Positions 10,173 through 20,305 of a stretch of DNA of 64,000 nt are shown here, one piece after another. The notes below the pieces were generated by a model. It searched no databases. It saw nothing but the letters and a program-made list of their open reading frames with translations, and had not been told where the DNA came from. Made by a program: the position numbers and the translations under genes. The stretch's first letter is position 1; every line of letters starts with the position of its first letter. Source of the DNA: Undaria pinnatifida (taxonomy: Eukaryota; Sar; Phaeophyceae; Laminariales; Alariaceae); contig JABAKD010000023.1 in the NCBI GenBank assembly GCA_012845835.1, forward strand, positions 22,879,108 to 22,943,107, read 5' to 3'.

Positions 10173-11220
10173 GAGCTAATTGCCCTGCGCTAGATGCTTG
10201 TTGATGCCACGTTCTGAACGGCAGTACGTGTGATGAGAACACGGCACGTACATAATAAAGGGTACCTGGTACCTGTATCATACCTGGTACTACTGCTTGC
10301 TGTATGTTCAAAAGAACGCACAGCGCCGCACGACACAACACCGCAAAACGAAGGGCAAGAAACGGCACCGCACTATGCCGGGCTGCACTGCTGACCTATG
10401 TATATAGCCGGGCTGACCTGAGCTGGGGGTTCGTTGTGACCCAACAACGTAGTATGTACAAACTTATTAATAGTACCGGTACATGGGATGATACTGCAAA
10501 TGATTGTTACTGGCATGTACGAACTAATAAAAGTACCGCAAAGCACGCAGCATGGCAAAGCAGCCAAGCACGTCAAAGCACAGCGCTGCGCTCTGCTAAG
10601 CTAGAGCTGCAGGGCATCGCAGGGCACTGCACGGCGCTGCGCTGCTGCGAGCTATAGCGCTGCGGTGGGGTGCTGGGCTGTGCGGAGCTGATGAGCCAAG
10701 AGCCAATTGCCCTGCGCTAGATGCTTGTTGATGTCACGAACGGCAGTACGTGTGATGAGAACACGGCACGTACATAATAAATGGTACCTGTGGTACCTGT
10801 ATTATACCTGGTACTACTACTGCTTGCTGTATGTTCAAAAGACCGCACAGCGCCGCACGACACAACACCGCAAAACGAAGGGCAAGAAACGGCACCGCAC
10901 TATGCCGGGCTGCACTGCTGAGCTATATATAGCCGGGCTGACCTGAGCTGGGGGTGCGTTGTGATCCAACAACGTAGTTTGTACAAACTTATTAATAGTA
11001 CCGGTACGTGGGATGATTCTGCGAATGAATGTTAACTGGCATGTACGAACTAATAAAAGTACCGTAAAGCACGCAGCATGGCACAGCAGCAAAGCACGTC
11101 AAAGCACAGCGCTGCGCTCTGCTAAGCTGGAGCTGCAGGGCGTCGCAGGGCACTGCACGGCGCTGCATTGCTGCGAGCTATAGCGCTGCGGTGAGGTGCT
11201 GGGCGGTGCGAAGCTGATGA
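10173..11220. repeat. Internal tandem duplication, about 526 bp x 2
   Basis: The block from AGAGCTAATTGCCCTGCGC through the TATA-like segment to GAGCTATAGCGCTGCGGTG is present at 10173-10698 and again from 10699, with few differences. The same block occurs once in the copies at 7.75-8.25, 28.4-29.0 and 57.68-58.26 kb. Confidence 0.75.
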
Positions 11221-11674
11221 GCCAACCCCAGATCTCAGCTGACGAAACTCGGAGATGCCAGGGAAGCACCAACCGAGCGCTTTCAGCCCGAAGATATTTG
11301 TAATTTCCCCAGCAACTAATTTCCTTAAGGAACTTCGGGACGGTTCTTTTCCCCAGCAACTAATTTTCTTTTCGGCAATTACGGGCTGAGAAGGGCTGAG
11401 AGGGGGGAGGATGTGCCGAGCGAGACCTCCGAGGGGGTCGAGAACTAAGTAATTAAGTCTATGCATATATAATATACACAGCAGTATGTATATATTATAC
11501 GAGTATGTATATGATACTGGTGCTTATTCCTCTCGAGAGAGGAGTGCACAAGGCAAAAGCCACACAATCATCGCTCGCAAGCACCGAGTAACACGAAGCT
11601 CACAGCCAACATAACACACAGAGACCACTACACCACCACGAACACCAGCCGCCACGAGCAATATAAGCTTCTTC

Positions 11675-11760
11675 TGCTCTTGGTGGTTGGTGGTGGGGGT
11701 GGTGGTGGGGAGGGTGGTTGTGGTGGGGGTGGTGGTGGGGGTGGTTGTGATGAGGTGGTA
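11675..11760. repeat. GGTGGT/GGGGT microsatellite
   Basis: The stretch consists of imperfect GGTGGTGGGGGTGGT units. It translates to His/Pro-rich frames on the minus strand that are repeat artefacts. Confidence 0.85.
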
Positions 11761-12017
11761 GATGCGGGTTGCTTGTTTTGTTGCAGGTGCAAATCTGGAC
11801 TTGGTGCTTGAGAGAGAACGCGGAGGTTTGAGTATAAAACCCCAGTGACAATTGCCACTGGTAAGAAGCAGTCACTATGGCCTGGCGCTGCGATCTCGGC
11901 ACCGCTTTCGACACGAGCAGTACGAGACTTTAAGCATAAATAGCGGGCGTCTATCAATCCCGAGCGCGTCTGAATCGGTTCTTCGGTGTACGCGTCGCAC
12001 GCCAAAAGCAAAGCGAA

Positions 12018-12053
12018 CAGACGGACAGACGGACAGACAGACAGACAGACAAA
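12018..12053. repeat. (GACA)n microsatellite
   Basis: AGACGGACAGACGGACAGAC is followed by several perfect GACA units. Confidence 0.9.
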
Positions 12054-12295
12054 CCTCAATATTAAGCAATCCAGTAAATAAAGGCACGCTGTGGCAGTTT
12101 TCGGAACTGTTTTTTGTCCGTTTGTGTCTGTTCGCGAGCAGGGGTACACGCCCACAACTGCACACATGACCCCTAATACAAGAGCATCTAATCGATGCTC
12201 GTCGGCCTTCGGTCTCCTCGCATCGTTAGCTCCTCATTATAATGATAAGTACTACTTCAACAATCATTGCAAGGGTTGTGTTCTGTAGGGCACGT

Positions 12296-12735
12296 ACAAA
12301 CCATACCCGGGGTACACTACAAAGAACTCCTGTAAGTTCTGTACGTAGGACATTCATACCTATACCCGGAACTTCTGGAAGTTCTGTGCGCCTGTAAACC
12401 ATACCCGGGGTGTTTACCCCGGGTATTACCCTACCAAGAAGTTCTGCAAGTTCTGTAGGACATTCATACCCGTACCCGGAACTTCTGGGAGTTCTATACG
12501 CCCGTGTCCACAATACCTGGGGTATGGGTACAGCATGTTTTGTACCCGCTCGGAACTTCTGTGAGTTCTGTACGCCTGTGCCACAATACCCGGAACTTCT
12601 GGAAGTTCTGTAAGACTTCCGTACCCGTGTCCGGAACTTCTGGAAGTTCTGTAAGATCCCCATACCCTTACCCGGAACTGCTGTGACTCCTGTAAGACTT
12701 TGTGGCACAATACCCGTGGTACAGGTATACCTTTG
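12296..12735. repeat. Minisatellite built on a palindromic GGAACTTCTGGAAGTTCTG unit
   Basis: About eight irregular copies of ATACCCGGAACTTCTGGAAG-type units occur, separated by CGCCTGT or GACATTC variants. The core GAACTTC-TG-GAAGTTC is an inverted repeat, so each unit can form a small hairpin. All frames through it are simple translations of the repeat, so I do not call a gene. Confidence 0.85.
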
Positions 12736-12832
12736 TCACGATACCCTGGGAGCCCAGTATTAATTCAGGTTTAAGCCGAAGAGTGTATTATGCAGTATGA
12801 TGTCGTGTTCAGTCACACAAACCCAAACAACA

Positions 12833-12948
12833 ACAGTAGTAGTAGTAGTAGTAGTAGTAGCATGTATAGTATGTATAGTGTGTATAGTATGTATAGTATT
12901 CATAGTATGTATAGTATGTATAGTATGTATAGTATGTAGACGTATGTA
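12833..12948. repeat. (AGT)n followed by (TATAGTATG)n microsatellite
   Basis: About ten AGT units lead into repeated ATGTATAGT units and end in GTAGACGTATGTAGACGTAT. It abuts the putative left end of the Helitron copy. Confidence 0.9.
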
Positions 12949-13260
12949 GACGTATATTTGTGATTTTTTTTTGCTTTCGATCATATCTCTTCGTACTCGC
13001 ACTTTTAGCCCGCGCGCCCCTGGTGTCGACACACATCAGCAGCGCGGTCACTTTGCGCGAGGTTTGAGCGCGATCCGTGCAGTGTGTCGCGCGTGGCAAG
13101 CGTTTGAAGTTTCGATTTTGTTTTTTTTCGGCGGTGGCGGATGAGAAAAATTCCCGGGGTTTCGCATATTTTCGTTCTGGTTCTGGTTCTGGTTCTGATG
13201 ACAAATCCCCGGAAGAGTTTTTTTTTTGTTTTACGTACGTAAGTTTTTTTCCCGGTTTCT

Positions 13261-14199
13261 CTGTGCGGCGTTCACCTTGAGGATGACATGTTCAAGCCAA
13301 AAGTTGGGGTGCACGCGCCCCCTGCGCGCTACAAAAACAAAGCCCCGAGACAACCCCGACGCAGACAGGTTCGACACGCCATGACAATAAACAAATCGCA
13401 GGGACAAACACTTAAAAAAGTCGGCCTCGATCTCAGAGATGATGTCTTCACACATGGATAATTGTACGTCGCTCTCAGCCGCACCACCTCGCGAGACAAC
13501 ATCCTCTGTCTCGTCAAAGAACACAGGCTCATAGACAACGTCCCCTACATTGCCAACGTCGTCTTTCGAGAGTTCATTTTGGCTGCAACTGGAAGAGAAC
13601 CCTTGCATTTGAATGTTAATCCTTCCGCGCTCAATAATAATGCAAAAATAAATGAAAACGACAGCGAGAGCAGCAGCGACAACGACAGCGAAAAAGACAG
13701 CGAAATAAGCAGCGATGACGACAACAGCATTAACAACAACAACAACAACAACAACAACTGGTTCGTTGTTAATGAGGTAGGAGATGGTGCCTGCTTGCTT
13801 CGTTGCATTGCTCGCAAAGTGCATGGAGACCCTGACGAAAACTTCGTTACCCGACAGCAAATACTGCAACACATCCGTGATCACCTGCATGATCCAATAC
13901 CCTTGTTCGGTGTGTCATTCGATGATGTCATTTCAGGCGGGATTCAAAGCGAATATGTCGCTGCCCGTGGACAGCCCGACACACTCTATGATTCAGTGGG
14001 TCACTACCTCAACCTCATGTCCAACGCATATGCTTACGGCACACATGTTGAAATTATCGCCAACCATTTGTTCAACATCGACATCAACGTAACATATGCA
14101 GGTACATCCTATCCAAGCTCGCCCCCCGATCCAAATTCGTGCAATGTCCTGTACGATCCCGTCGCGCAGCACTACAGCACACTCCAGTACTGCGGTTGA
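13261..14199 (+). pseudogene. Helitron helicase C-terminus fused to an OTU-like cysteine protease
   Basis: One frame from 13261 to 14199 shows the last Pif1/Helitron helicase motifs: MTINKSQGQTLKKVGLDL and then LYVALSRTTSRDNILCL. The residue before LYVALSR, normally Gln, is a TAA stop at 13459-13461, the only break I see. A Ser/Asp/Asn-rich linker (about 13620-13755) with a run of Asn leads to an OTU-like domain. There GDGACLLRC gives the candidate catalytic Asp and Cys (Cys codon 13792-13794), NAYAYGTHVEIIA is conserved, and QHYSTL gives the candidate His (codon 14170-14172). The frame ends with TGA. The N-terminal helicase motifs and the Rep part are missing, so this is a truncated relic. 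OTU domains are known in some Helitrons. Their placement after the helicase is the notable point. Confidence 0.85.
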
Positions 14200-14262
14200 A
14201 TGCAAAGTTCGTGCAATATCGTGTACGACCCCGTGGCGCAGGATTACAGTACGGTTGAATGT
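14137..14262 (+). repeat. Duplication of the 3' end of the OTU coding sequence
   Basis: The last 60 or so bases of the OTU frame (TTCGTGCAATGTCCTGTACG.. to GGTTGAATG) recur immediately downstream at about 14206-14262. In the second copy the candidate catalytic His codon CAC has become GAT. Confidence 0.75.
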
Positions 14263-14342
14263 CAATCTTGAATGACTCCGAACAACTGTTGTACTGCCTG
14301 TACCAAATATCATTTTACGCAGGCAGTGTTGTTAATGAACGT

Positions 14343-14380
14343 GCGCCACTCCCATGCCCACATCCCGGAGGGGAACCTTG
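14343..14380 (+). repeat. Helitron-like 3' terminus with CCTTG end
   Basis: GCGCCACTCCC, a spacer and CGGAGGGGAACCTTG match the termini at 45002-45059, 54103-54141 and 30597-30636. A short TCCC/GGGA stem is possible. It lies about 150 bp after the OTU stop codon. Confidence 0.6.
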
Positions 14381-14474
14381 TAGTACGTATCATACAACCA
14401 TAGCACAATAGCACCTGTTGATGTTTATTTCATTTTTTAATAAGACCTACTAATATGGAAACATTTTGAGCGAT

Positions 14475-14500
14475 TACAAGGGCTCCGCATGGGCGCCGGT
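14475..14500 (-). repeat. Half of a hairpin terminus (GCATGCGGAGCCCTTG type)
   Basis: TTACAAGGGCTCCGCATGGG resembles the reverse complement of the terminus at 36137-36160, but the second hairpin arm is not present here. Confidence 0.4.
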
Positions 14501-15204
14501 GTAGCTGTCCGATTTGGCATTCATTGATTTAAGGTAGTGCCAAGAGTTTAATACGAACATGGGATTATAAGGTCATAGTTTGACAGAAGAAAAACGTAAT
14601 ATTATACAACAAAGAAGGCAAGGATAGGCGAAACACACCATGTTAAATGCGCCGTCAAGTAAAAGTTAGCGTCTATCAAACAAAAATACCGAAAAGAGTA
14701 TTGAGAACCTGCGTCGCTTCTAGGCGAAACGAAAGAGGCCTTGGCATTAATGAAGAGACTGTACTGCTGTCCCCGTGGCAATGGAGGTTCGAAGTCGACA
14801 GGGTGCAAAATCGGTTTGCATCGAACGTCGACATGGGGTCATGTCAGCCGGCGAGGTTTTAGAAGAAGAGAGCTTTGTTTGTTACGTGAAGGCTGTCGCA
14901 TTGATTGGTCTGTGTGGTCGCGGGCGAGGAGGAAAACGAAGGAGAGCGAGCGATCTCTCGTTGCGGCGGCGTTGTCTAAGATAAGTGCGGGGGTGGCTTT
15001 GCTCGTACGGAAGGTTGGCGTAGCGCTTCTTCTCTGTTTTTACTCGGGAAGGCGGGATGTGTGTCTGCTGTCTTTGCTTCGCGGGTGGTTCCACGTCGTC
15101 GAAATCGGACGCGTCCCCTCAATACATAATATCCGGAGTGTCTCTACCATGACGACTGCTGACAGTGCCATGCGTATTTCCTAGAGACTTAACATATTTT
15201 TTAC
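14501..15204. other. Unrecognised region
   Basis: Plus-strand frames of 71-147 codons overlap between 14647 and 15184, none with a recognisable motif. No repeat copy elsewhere in the window was noticed. Confidence 0.3.
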
Positions 15205-15575
15205 TGGTAGTAATAATATACCTTAGCTATTTTTTTTTTCTTCATCCCATTTATTATCCTCGCACCACTCTCGCGCTCCCTCCCAGTAGTAGCTCAGATC
15301 CGGGGTCACATAGCGGGCCCTCCTCCTCCCTTCCGACTTCGGCACGTGCCTTCATTTTATTGCGAGGAGAATCCAGCATTTTCTTCCCTCGTCGACTCGC
15401 GTCGAATTGTACCTACCCACGCTGCTAGGCGCTCTTAGCCGTTGATCCCTTTTTTTATTTTTGCATTTTTGCAAATATAGTCAAATCTCATCGTGGCGGG
15501 TGTCGAACTCAAGGACAAACAAATGTTAGTAGTATTCGAGGGTAAAACCACTAGACCACCGGGGCGGCCGGCTGA
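15205..15575 (-). repeat. tRNA-headed SINE-like element
   Basis: On the minus strand it begins CCGGCCGCCCCGGTGGTCTA with a box-A-like TGGTCTAGTGG and has a box-B-like GAGTTCGACACCC near 15508. The roughly 200-bp body shared with 6.14-6.34 kb follows. The same architecture, with a different head sequence, occurs at 32.77-33.09 and 39.43-39.74 kb. A pyrimidine-rich 3' end (poly-T on the plus strand, 15225-15240) is near the distal end. Confidence 0.6.
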
Positions 15576-16723
15576 CAATTGATAACAACAAAACGGGATC
15601 TTTGCATGTAGAGGTTACATTCCCCCATATCATAAGAATTAATATGATATTTCCAGCTGGATATTTCGATGGTTGACGCCGCGTTACGTACCCAGAGAGG
15701 TGTTGCCTGTGGTGTCGGTCAACATTATTATTTACTGATGGAGCCTGTGTCCTGTGACCACGGACTTGATTATGCGAGTTAATGTGAGAACAACAACAAC
15801 TACTGCTGCTCTTGAAGCTCGGATTTTGAAAACAGCGTAGCACCAGGTATATGTTGTCGTTGACTACTAGTATACTATAAATTACTGCTGTGTATTTGAT
15901 TAGTATGCCACGCGTTGACCCGTTCTCGGAAAAAGAACTGCCCAGGAATCCAAAATCCAAAATCGTACACGCTATTCTCGGATGTGTTTCTTACCTCCCG
16001 TACGTAGTACGCGTTCACGATCAGGTATAGGGAACGGATAAGGAAGACGCTGGACAGCGCCCTTCGAACAATTTGACTTGACCGAGAAAATTATCAAACT
16101 ACTTGAAAATATACTATTATTAGGATATTTCTGCACTGATCCAGACACAGATGGCAAGAGGATTTATCTCATGAGTGGGTAAAAACTTGGAGAAAGCCCC
16201 TCCCCTTGCTGCTCTCGCACGACGATATCGCCGTGAGCAAACGGCCACAAACATTAAAATGAATAGTGCTTCGTACTCCAGACTCGCTCCATATGCATGA
16301 TACCTCGCGGGCGTCCACCGCCTTCGGTGTGCCTCAGCCTGGCAGTCAGTACAGCAGCACAGCAGTACTGACCCTCAACCCAATTCAATTTTCCACCCTC
16401 GAAATATAGGCATTCGCGCGAGAGACAATGGGGTCGCACACTGCACAGCAGCTCCAGCCATGCGCTACGTCGGGCACAAACCACACGAAAAAAAGTGTCT
16501 TGGAAAAATTAGAGCCCCAGAACGACAGAGCAGGAGCGAGCGCGGGACGAACGATGTCAGAGCCCCAACTCTCAGACCGCATAGCGCGCCGGAATAGGAG
16601 GAATCTCGTGGGCGCTTTCCACCGGCTAGTTGTGCTGTAGTTGGGTTGGCTGTTGGGATGCTGCTTGTCTGGTTGTTGTGCTGTGTTGTTTTTGTTTTGT
16701 GCTGTGTTTTGTGCTGTGTGTGC
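15576..16723. other. Unrecognised region
   Basis: Only short overlapping frames are present and no domain, RNA gene or repeat family is recognised. Confidence 0.3.
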
Positions 16724-17479
16724 TCAATCTTCGGAAATTAACGAGGGCTCCTTTTCAAGTAGTAGTTCGTAGAGGCACGCCGCTCCACGAGAGCGGGATG
16801 TCTCTGACCACCGCCAGCGTTGCTGGTGGTGCTGTACACGTAGGTTGATTAAATTGGGTTCGTGATACACCAAGCAGCTTGCCGTAGCTGGGTTGAGCGT
16901 TGCAATTACGGCGGGCTTTGTGCTGTGCTGCTGCTGCTGCTGGTGCAGTTTGTCTGTGTCGTTGGCGTTGCCTCGAGCGTTTGTCATCTGAATTGCTGTT
17001 TGCTGGATTTTTCTCGAATTCAAAATGCGCACGTGGGCCAAAAGTTGCCCTAGTGCATATTTTGGGAAAATCCACATCTCGCGCTGGTCGTTAGGTCTAA
17101 AACATTGGCCTATTGTTTTCAGGTTTAAAAGACGATAGGGCTTCATTCGGTTTAGATCCCAATATATAGGGCTATCGTTAGGCTTAAAAATGTCTATTGT
17201 GATGTGGTTTTGGAGGAAAGATGCAGTTTTACTTGTTCTTGCCTGGGAGAGACCCACCTGCAGCCGCATGCTAGCGCACACACCACAATGACTGCCCAAC
17301 AGCACACACAACTGTTGCACGTATGAGGCCTCCAGCGCGGCACCATGAATATCGACCGCGACGGTCGGATTAGCCCTTTGACAGCCCGGCGCTCCCGCTC
17401 TCGAGCGCGGGCAAAACACATGTGTCTGTTGCTTGGTTTCAGCAGCGATGAGGGCACACCACAGCAGTAGCTGGAGCAC
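16724..17479 (-). CDS. 251-codon open frame of unknown nature
   Basis: This is the longest uninterrupted frame in the region, from a Met at 17479 to a stop at 16724. It begins with a hydrophobic stretch (MLQLLLWCALIAAE) and later has a Gln run (near 16930) from CAG repeats. No domain is recognised. Its 5' part lies in the first partial unit of the 296-bp tandem repeat, and the composition is that of the surrounding repeats, so it may be a chance frame. Confidence 0.2.
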   Translation of the reverse strand: MLQLLLWCALIAAETKQQTHVFCPRSRAGAPGCQRANPTVAVDIHGAALEASYVQQLCVLLGSHCGVCASMRLQVGLSQARTSKTASFLQNHITIDIFKPNDSPIYWDLNRMKPYRLLNLKTIGQCFRPNDQREMWIFPKYALGQLLAHVRILNSRKIQQTAIQMTNARGNANDTDKLHQQQQQHSTKPAVIATLNPATASCLVYHEPNLINLRVQHHQQRWRWSETSRSRGAACLYELLLEKEPSLISED

Positions 17480-18303
17480 AAAGCAGTCATTTGTCCCTCT
17501 GTTGTGTCAACCCCCTTGCCTGCGTTCTTTCCTCGTCATCGATCGCTTTTAGATTGAGCATCTATCCCCATCCTTCCCCAACCGTCACCACCTTAAGCTA
17601 CCCCAAAGCACGACCCATCGCGGCTTCCGCGCGTTTATACTGCGTGGCGGATTGTTGTTGCAGGCACCGTCCTCAAGCCCATGCCGTGTGTGTCGTCTCC
17701 AACTCCTGGCAACACATGTGTCTGTTGCTTGGTTTCAGCAGCGATGAGGGCACACCACAGCAGTAGCTGGAGCACAAAGCAGTCAGTTGTCCCTCTGTTG
17801 TGTCAACCCCCTTGCCTGCGTTCTTTCCTCGCCATCGATCGCTTTTAGATTGAGCATCTATCCCCATACTTCCCCAACCGTCACCACCTTAAGCTACCCC
17901 AAAGCACGACCCATCGCGGCTTCCGCGCGTTTATACTGCGTGGCGGATTGTTGTTGCAGGCACCGTCCTCAAGCCCATGCCGTGTGTGTCGTCTCCAACT
18001 CCTGGCAACACATGTGTCTGTTGCTTGGCTTCAGCAGCGATGAGGGCACACCACAGCAGTAGCTGGAGCACAAAGCAGTCAGTTGTCCCTCTGTTGTGTC
18101 AACCCCCTTGCCTGCGTTCTTTCCTCGTCATCGATCGCTTTTAGATTGAGCATCTATCCCCATCCTTCCCCAACCGTCACCACCTAAAGCTACCCCAAAG
18201 CACGACCCATCCCGGCTTCCGCGCGTTTATACTGCGTGGCGGATTGTTGTTGCAGGCACCGTCCTCAAGCCCATGCCGTGTGTGTCGTCTCCAACTCCTG
18301 GCG
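17416..18303. repeat. 296-bp tandem repeat, three copies
   Basis: The phrase ACATGTGTCTGTTGCTTGG starts units at about 17416, 17712 and 18008, and each unit runs to CGTCTCCAACTCCTGGC. Copies differ at only a few positions, so the triplication is recent. A 91-codon plus-strand frame repeats in step with the unit and is not taken as a gene. Confidence 0.9.
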
Positions 18304-19030
18304 GCTGGTGTCCTGCTAAGCGCTGCTCTGGTTGTCGGGCGGGACGGGGCAAATAACCTTGCTTCGTCTCGTCTCGAGTTTTAGACCCTTGATGCGTGCA
18401 GGAGAAACGCCATGCTCAGTTTCAGACAGCACAGAGTGCCCACTAGGTGCCCACACGAACATTGTATGAAATTAGGCGCCAAATATTTGAATATCAGCGT
18501 ACGCGGAGTTTTAAATCTGTCTACTGACTGCTGTTCACGGTTGACGTGTCATGATATCATCGTTCAAAATAATATCAAAAGAAATTCTCTGGAGTGTTCT
18601 CACATGATCGTCAGCTTCACACCAATTACGCCGCATGAGTGAATGATCGACACAACAACAACGACCTCAGCAGACACCACAACAGATAGCGTCCGAAATA
18701 ATGTCAGATGCGCCCAACAGGAAAAATATTGAAAGTTCTAACAGAACTGTCAGCTTCACACCAATTACACCGCATCAGTGTTTGGCACAATAACCACGAG
18801 CTCACAGCACACAGCACAAAACGCAATTTTGATGGGTCCACCACGACACGAAGGGAGCACGCGCGAGGCCGCCTCCAGCAGGGTCAGAAGCGCCGAGCAA
18901 GGTGAAGCGCTTCCAGGAAGCAGCGCGCCGAGAGGTGGACCTCAGCTCGAGTTATCTCGAAGGCAACTCAAAACGTGGTCTAAATCGGAGACTTCGGCCG
19001 CTCTCGTGCAACCTCTGGAAATTTTCCATG
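18304..19030. other. Unrecognised region with one short dispersed repeat
   Basis: GTCAGCTTCACACCAATTAC occurs at 18611 and again at 18749, in both cases followed by a CCGCAT pattern. Nothing else is recognised. Confidence 0.4.
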
Positions 19031-19085
19031 TATTTATTCTAACGACGTCAGCTGTGAGTTCGACGAATTTAGGGTGTATACTCAT
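19030..19085 (-). CDS. Conserved small ORF start (MSIHPKFVELTADVV)
   Basis: On the minus strand a GCTTGCAAAG context precedes ATGAGT, and the frame reads MSIHPKFVELTADVVRINT. The same context and start recur at 44925 (MSIDLKFVELTADVL) and 55648 (MSFDEIFDLTAGV). Here the frame is open for some 48 codons. It may be the first exon of a mobile-element protein. No function is known to me. Confidence 0.35.
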
Positions 19086-19099
19086 CTTTGCAAGCTGCG

Positions 19100-20215
19100 A
19101 TGTAGGTACTTGTAGTATAAGACGTGGGTGAGTTGTTTCACTTGATGGGAGTGGTCCTGTTATTTTATTTTTTATTTTTTGTACATGCGGATTTGATATA
19201 TTTTGTTTTTGTCCACTAAGATGGCTGGTTTTGGCATTTTTGCTCTTGGTGGCGATTTTCGAGCTATAGATCCAACAGACCATTTCTACACTTTGTTTTC
19301 GGCTAATAACTTTTTGAAATATGTCGGATTGAAAAATAAAACGACCTTGGTCGTGATCACCAAGGCTAAGGGAACCGAACACCGCCGAGAATTTTTTTTT
19401 TATCCCTATACTGAAATCAAGTCATATATGGGCGGTCACCAAAATGGCAACCGAATACCTGGCTAAAATGGGCTAAGAAACTACCAAAATGGATAAAACC
19501 ATAAAGATATCGCGAAGTTTAGTTTTTCAAGAACCCTTTTTTTTATTGTTTTGGCACACGGCAAAATAAATCGTTTCCCGCTCCTTTTATTTACATCGTG
19601 AAGTACCACCTCCGCGATAAAAGCTATGAAGATGACCTAATATTCTATGCTTTATGCCAATGTCCGTCAAATCGTTAAAGTATACTATGAGAAAAAAACC
19701 CGACAACTGAATTTCCCAGAGCGCCCCGAATCCGAGGTCCTAATCGGATTGCAAAAAGTATAAGCCCCCCCCAAAATATATCAATCTTTTTTCCGGTTTA
19801 TTGGCGATAAAAGGCAAATAACACCCGAAATAAAAATCCATTACTTTACGGATTACCGCTAGGAGATTAGCTCTTCACGCGTACTTTCGAATTTCAGATC
19901 ACACACCCCTACCTTGAGCAAAGTACGCTATGGTGCTGGGAAAAAATTGAGTGATGTATCCTGCATGAACCATACTTCCAACTGTAGTAATTGGTGGTTA
20001 CTAGTCATTGGTAAATAATGAGGCGCGCGGCCTCAGTACCTGCAGTAGTCCAATCTGCGATGCTGAGTGACTACGGAAAAAACACTCATGAGGCAGAGCA
20101 GCAAGCGAAAGAACAGCAGCTTACGTGCTGCCTGGTGATGTAGATGTGAACTGAACAAAAATCAACACAAACGAACATCTACGAACGTTCGGTTTTCAGA
20201 CAAAAAAAATACTCT
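19100..20215. other. Unrecognised AT-rich region
   Basis: No credible frame over 90 codons and no repeat family is seen apart from ATGAGGCGCGCGGCCTCAGT (about 20021), shared with 21040-21060. Confidence 0.3.
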
Positions 20216-20217
20216 GT

Positions 20218-20305
20218 AGTCGTAGTGCTGCTGCTGTAGTAGTCGTAGCGGCAGCAGCAGCGTAATCAGAAGCAGTAGCAGCGGTAGTAACAGCAGCAGC
20301 AGGGC
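20218..20305. repeat. GTAGT/AGCAGC microsatellite
   Basis: Imperfect CTGCTG, GTAGTAGTC and CAGCAGCAG units. Confidence 0.8.

Larger units (their letters stand above)
8469..11462 (-). mobile_element. Non-autonomous hairpin-ended element, copy 2, expanded
   Basis: It starts 6 bp after copy 1 ends, with the same CAAGGGCTCCGCTCCGCGGG hairpin end, and finishes with the same GAACTAAGTAATTAAGTCTAT at 11462. It is longer than copy 1 because the tRNA-like stretch (9.04-9.51 kb) and the A-rich stretch are multiplied, and a roughly 526-bp inner block is duplicated (10.17-11.22 kb). No coding frame is credible. The head-to-tail contact with copy 1 suggests tandem insertion or rolling-circle read-through. 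Confidence 0.55.
12948..14380 (+). mobile_element. Helitron-like element, internally deleted, copy A
   Basis: The left 190 bp (ATCTCTTCGTACTCGCAC, then GAGCGCGATCCGTGCAGTG) match the starts of the repeats at 26.94, 45.06 and 61.24 kb. The interior keeps only the C-terminus of a Helitron-type helicase fused to an OTU domain. The right end (14343-14380) is GCGCCACTCCC..GGAGGGGAACCTTG, shared with 30.6, 45.0 and 54.1 kb. I infer a deletion derivative keeping both termini. No Rep (HUH) domain is visible in the window, and both exact boundaries are inferred. Confidence 0.6.

Noticed and set aside
12226-12710. A 160-codon minus-strand frame with YRTSRSSGYG-like repeats
   Set aside because: It mirrors the palindromic minisatellite. 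Other frames are equally open and unit lengths vary.
13459-13461. In-frame TAA and TAG codons at Gln-compatible positions (helicase copy A, recombinase) as a sign of a reassigned genetic code
   Set aside because: In helicase copy B the TAA replaces Ser, in its OTU end TAG replaces Tyr, and the non-LTR remnant has a TGA. The mixture of codons and lost residues fits random nonsense mutation.
13231-13890. A 219-codon minus-strand frame with Val-rich stretches
   Set aside because: It is antisense to the helicase-OTU frame. The Val run is the reverse of the Asn (AAC) repeat.
17421-18302. The triplicated 296-bp repeat as a CRISPR-like array
   Set aside because: Units are long, nearly identical throughout and contiguous. 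There are no short repeats separated by unique spacers.
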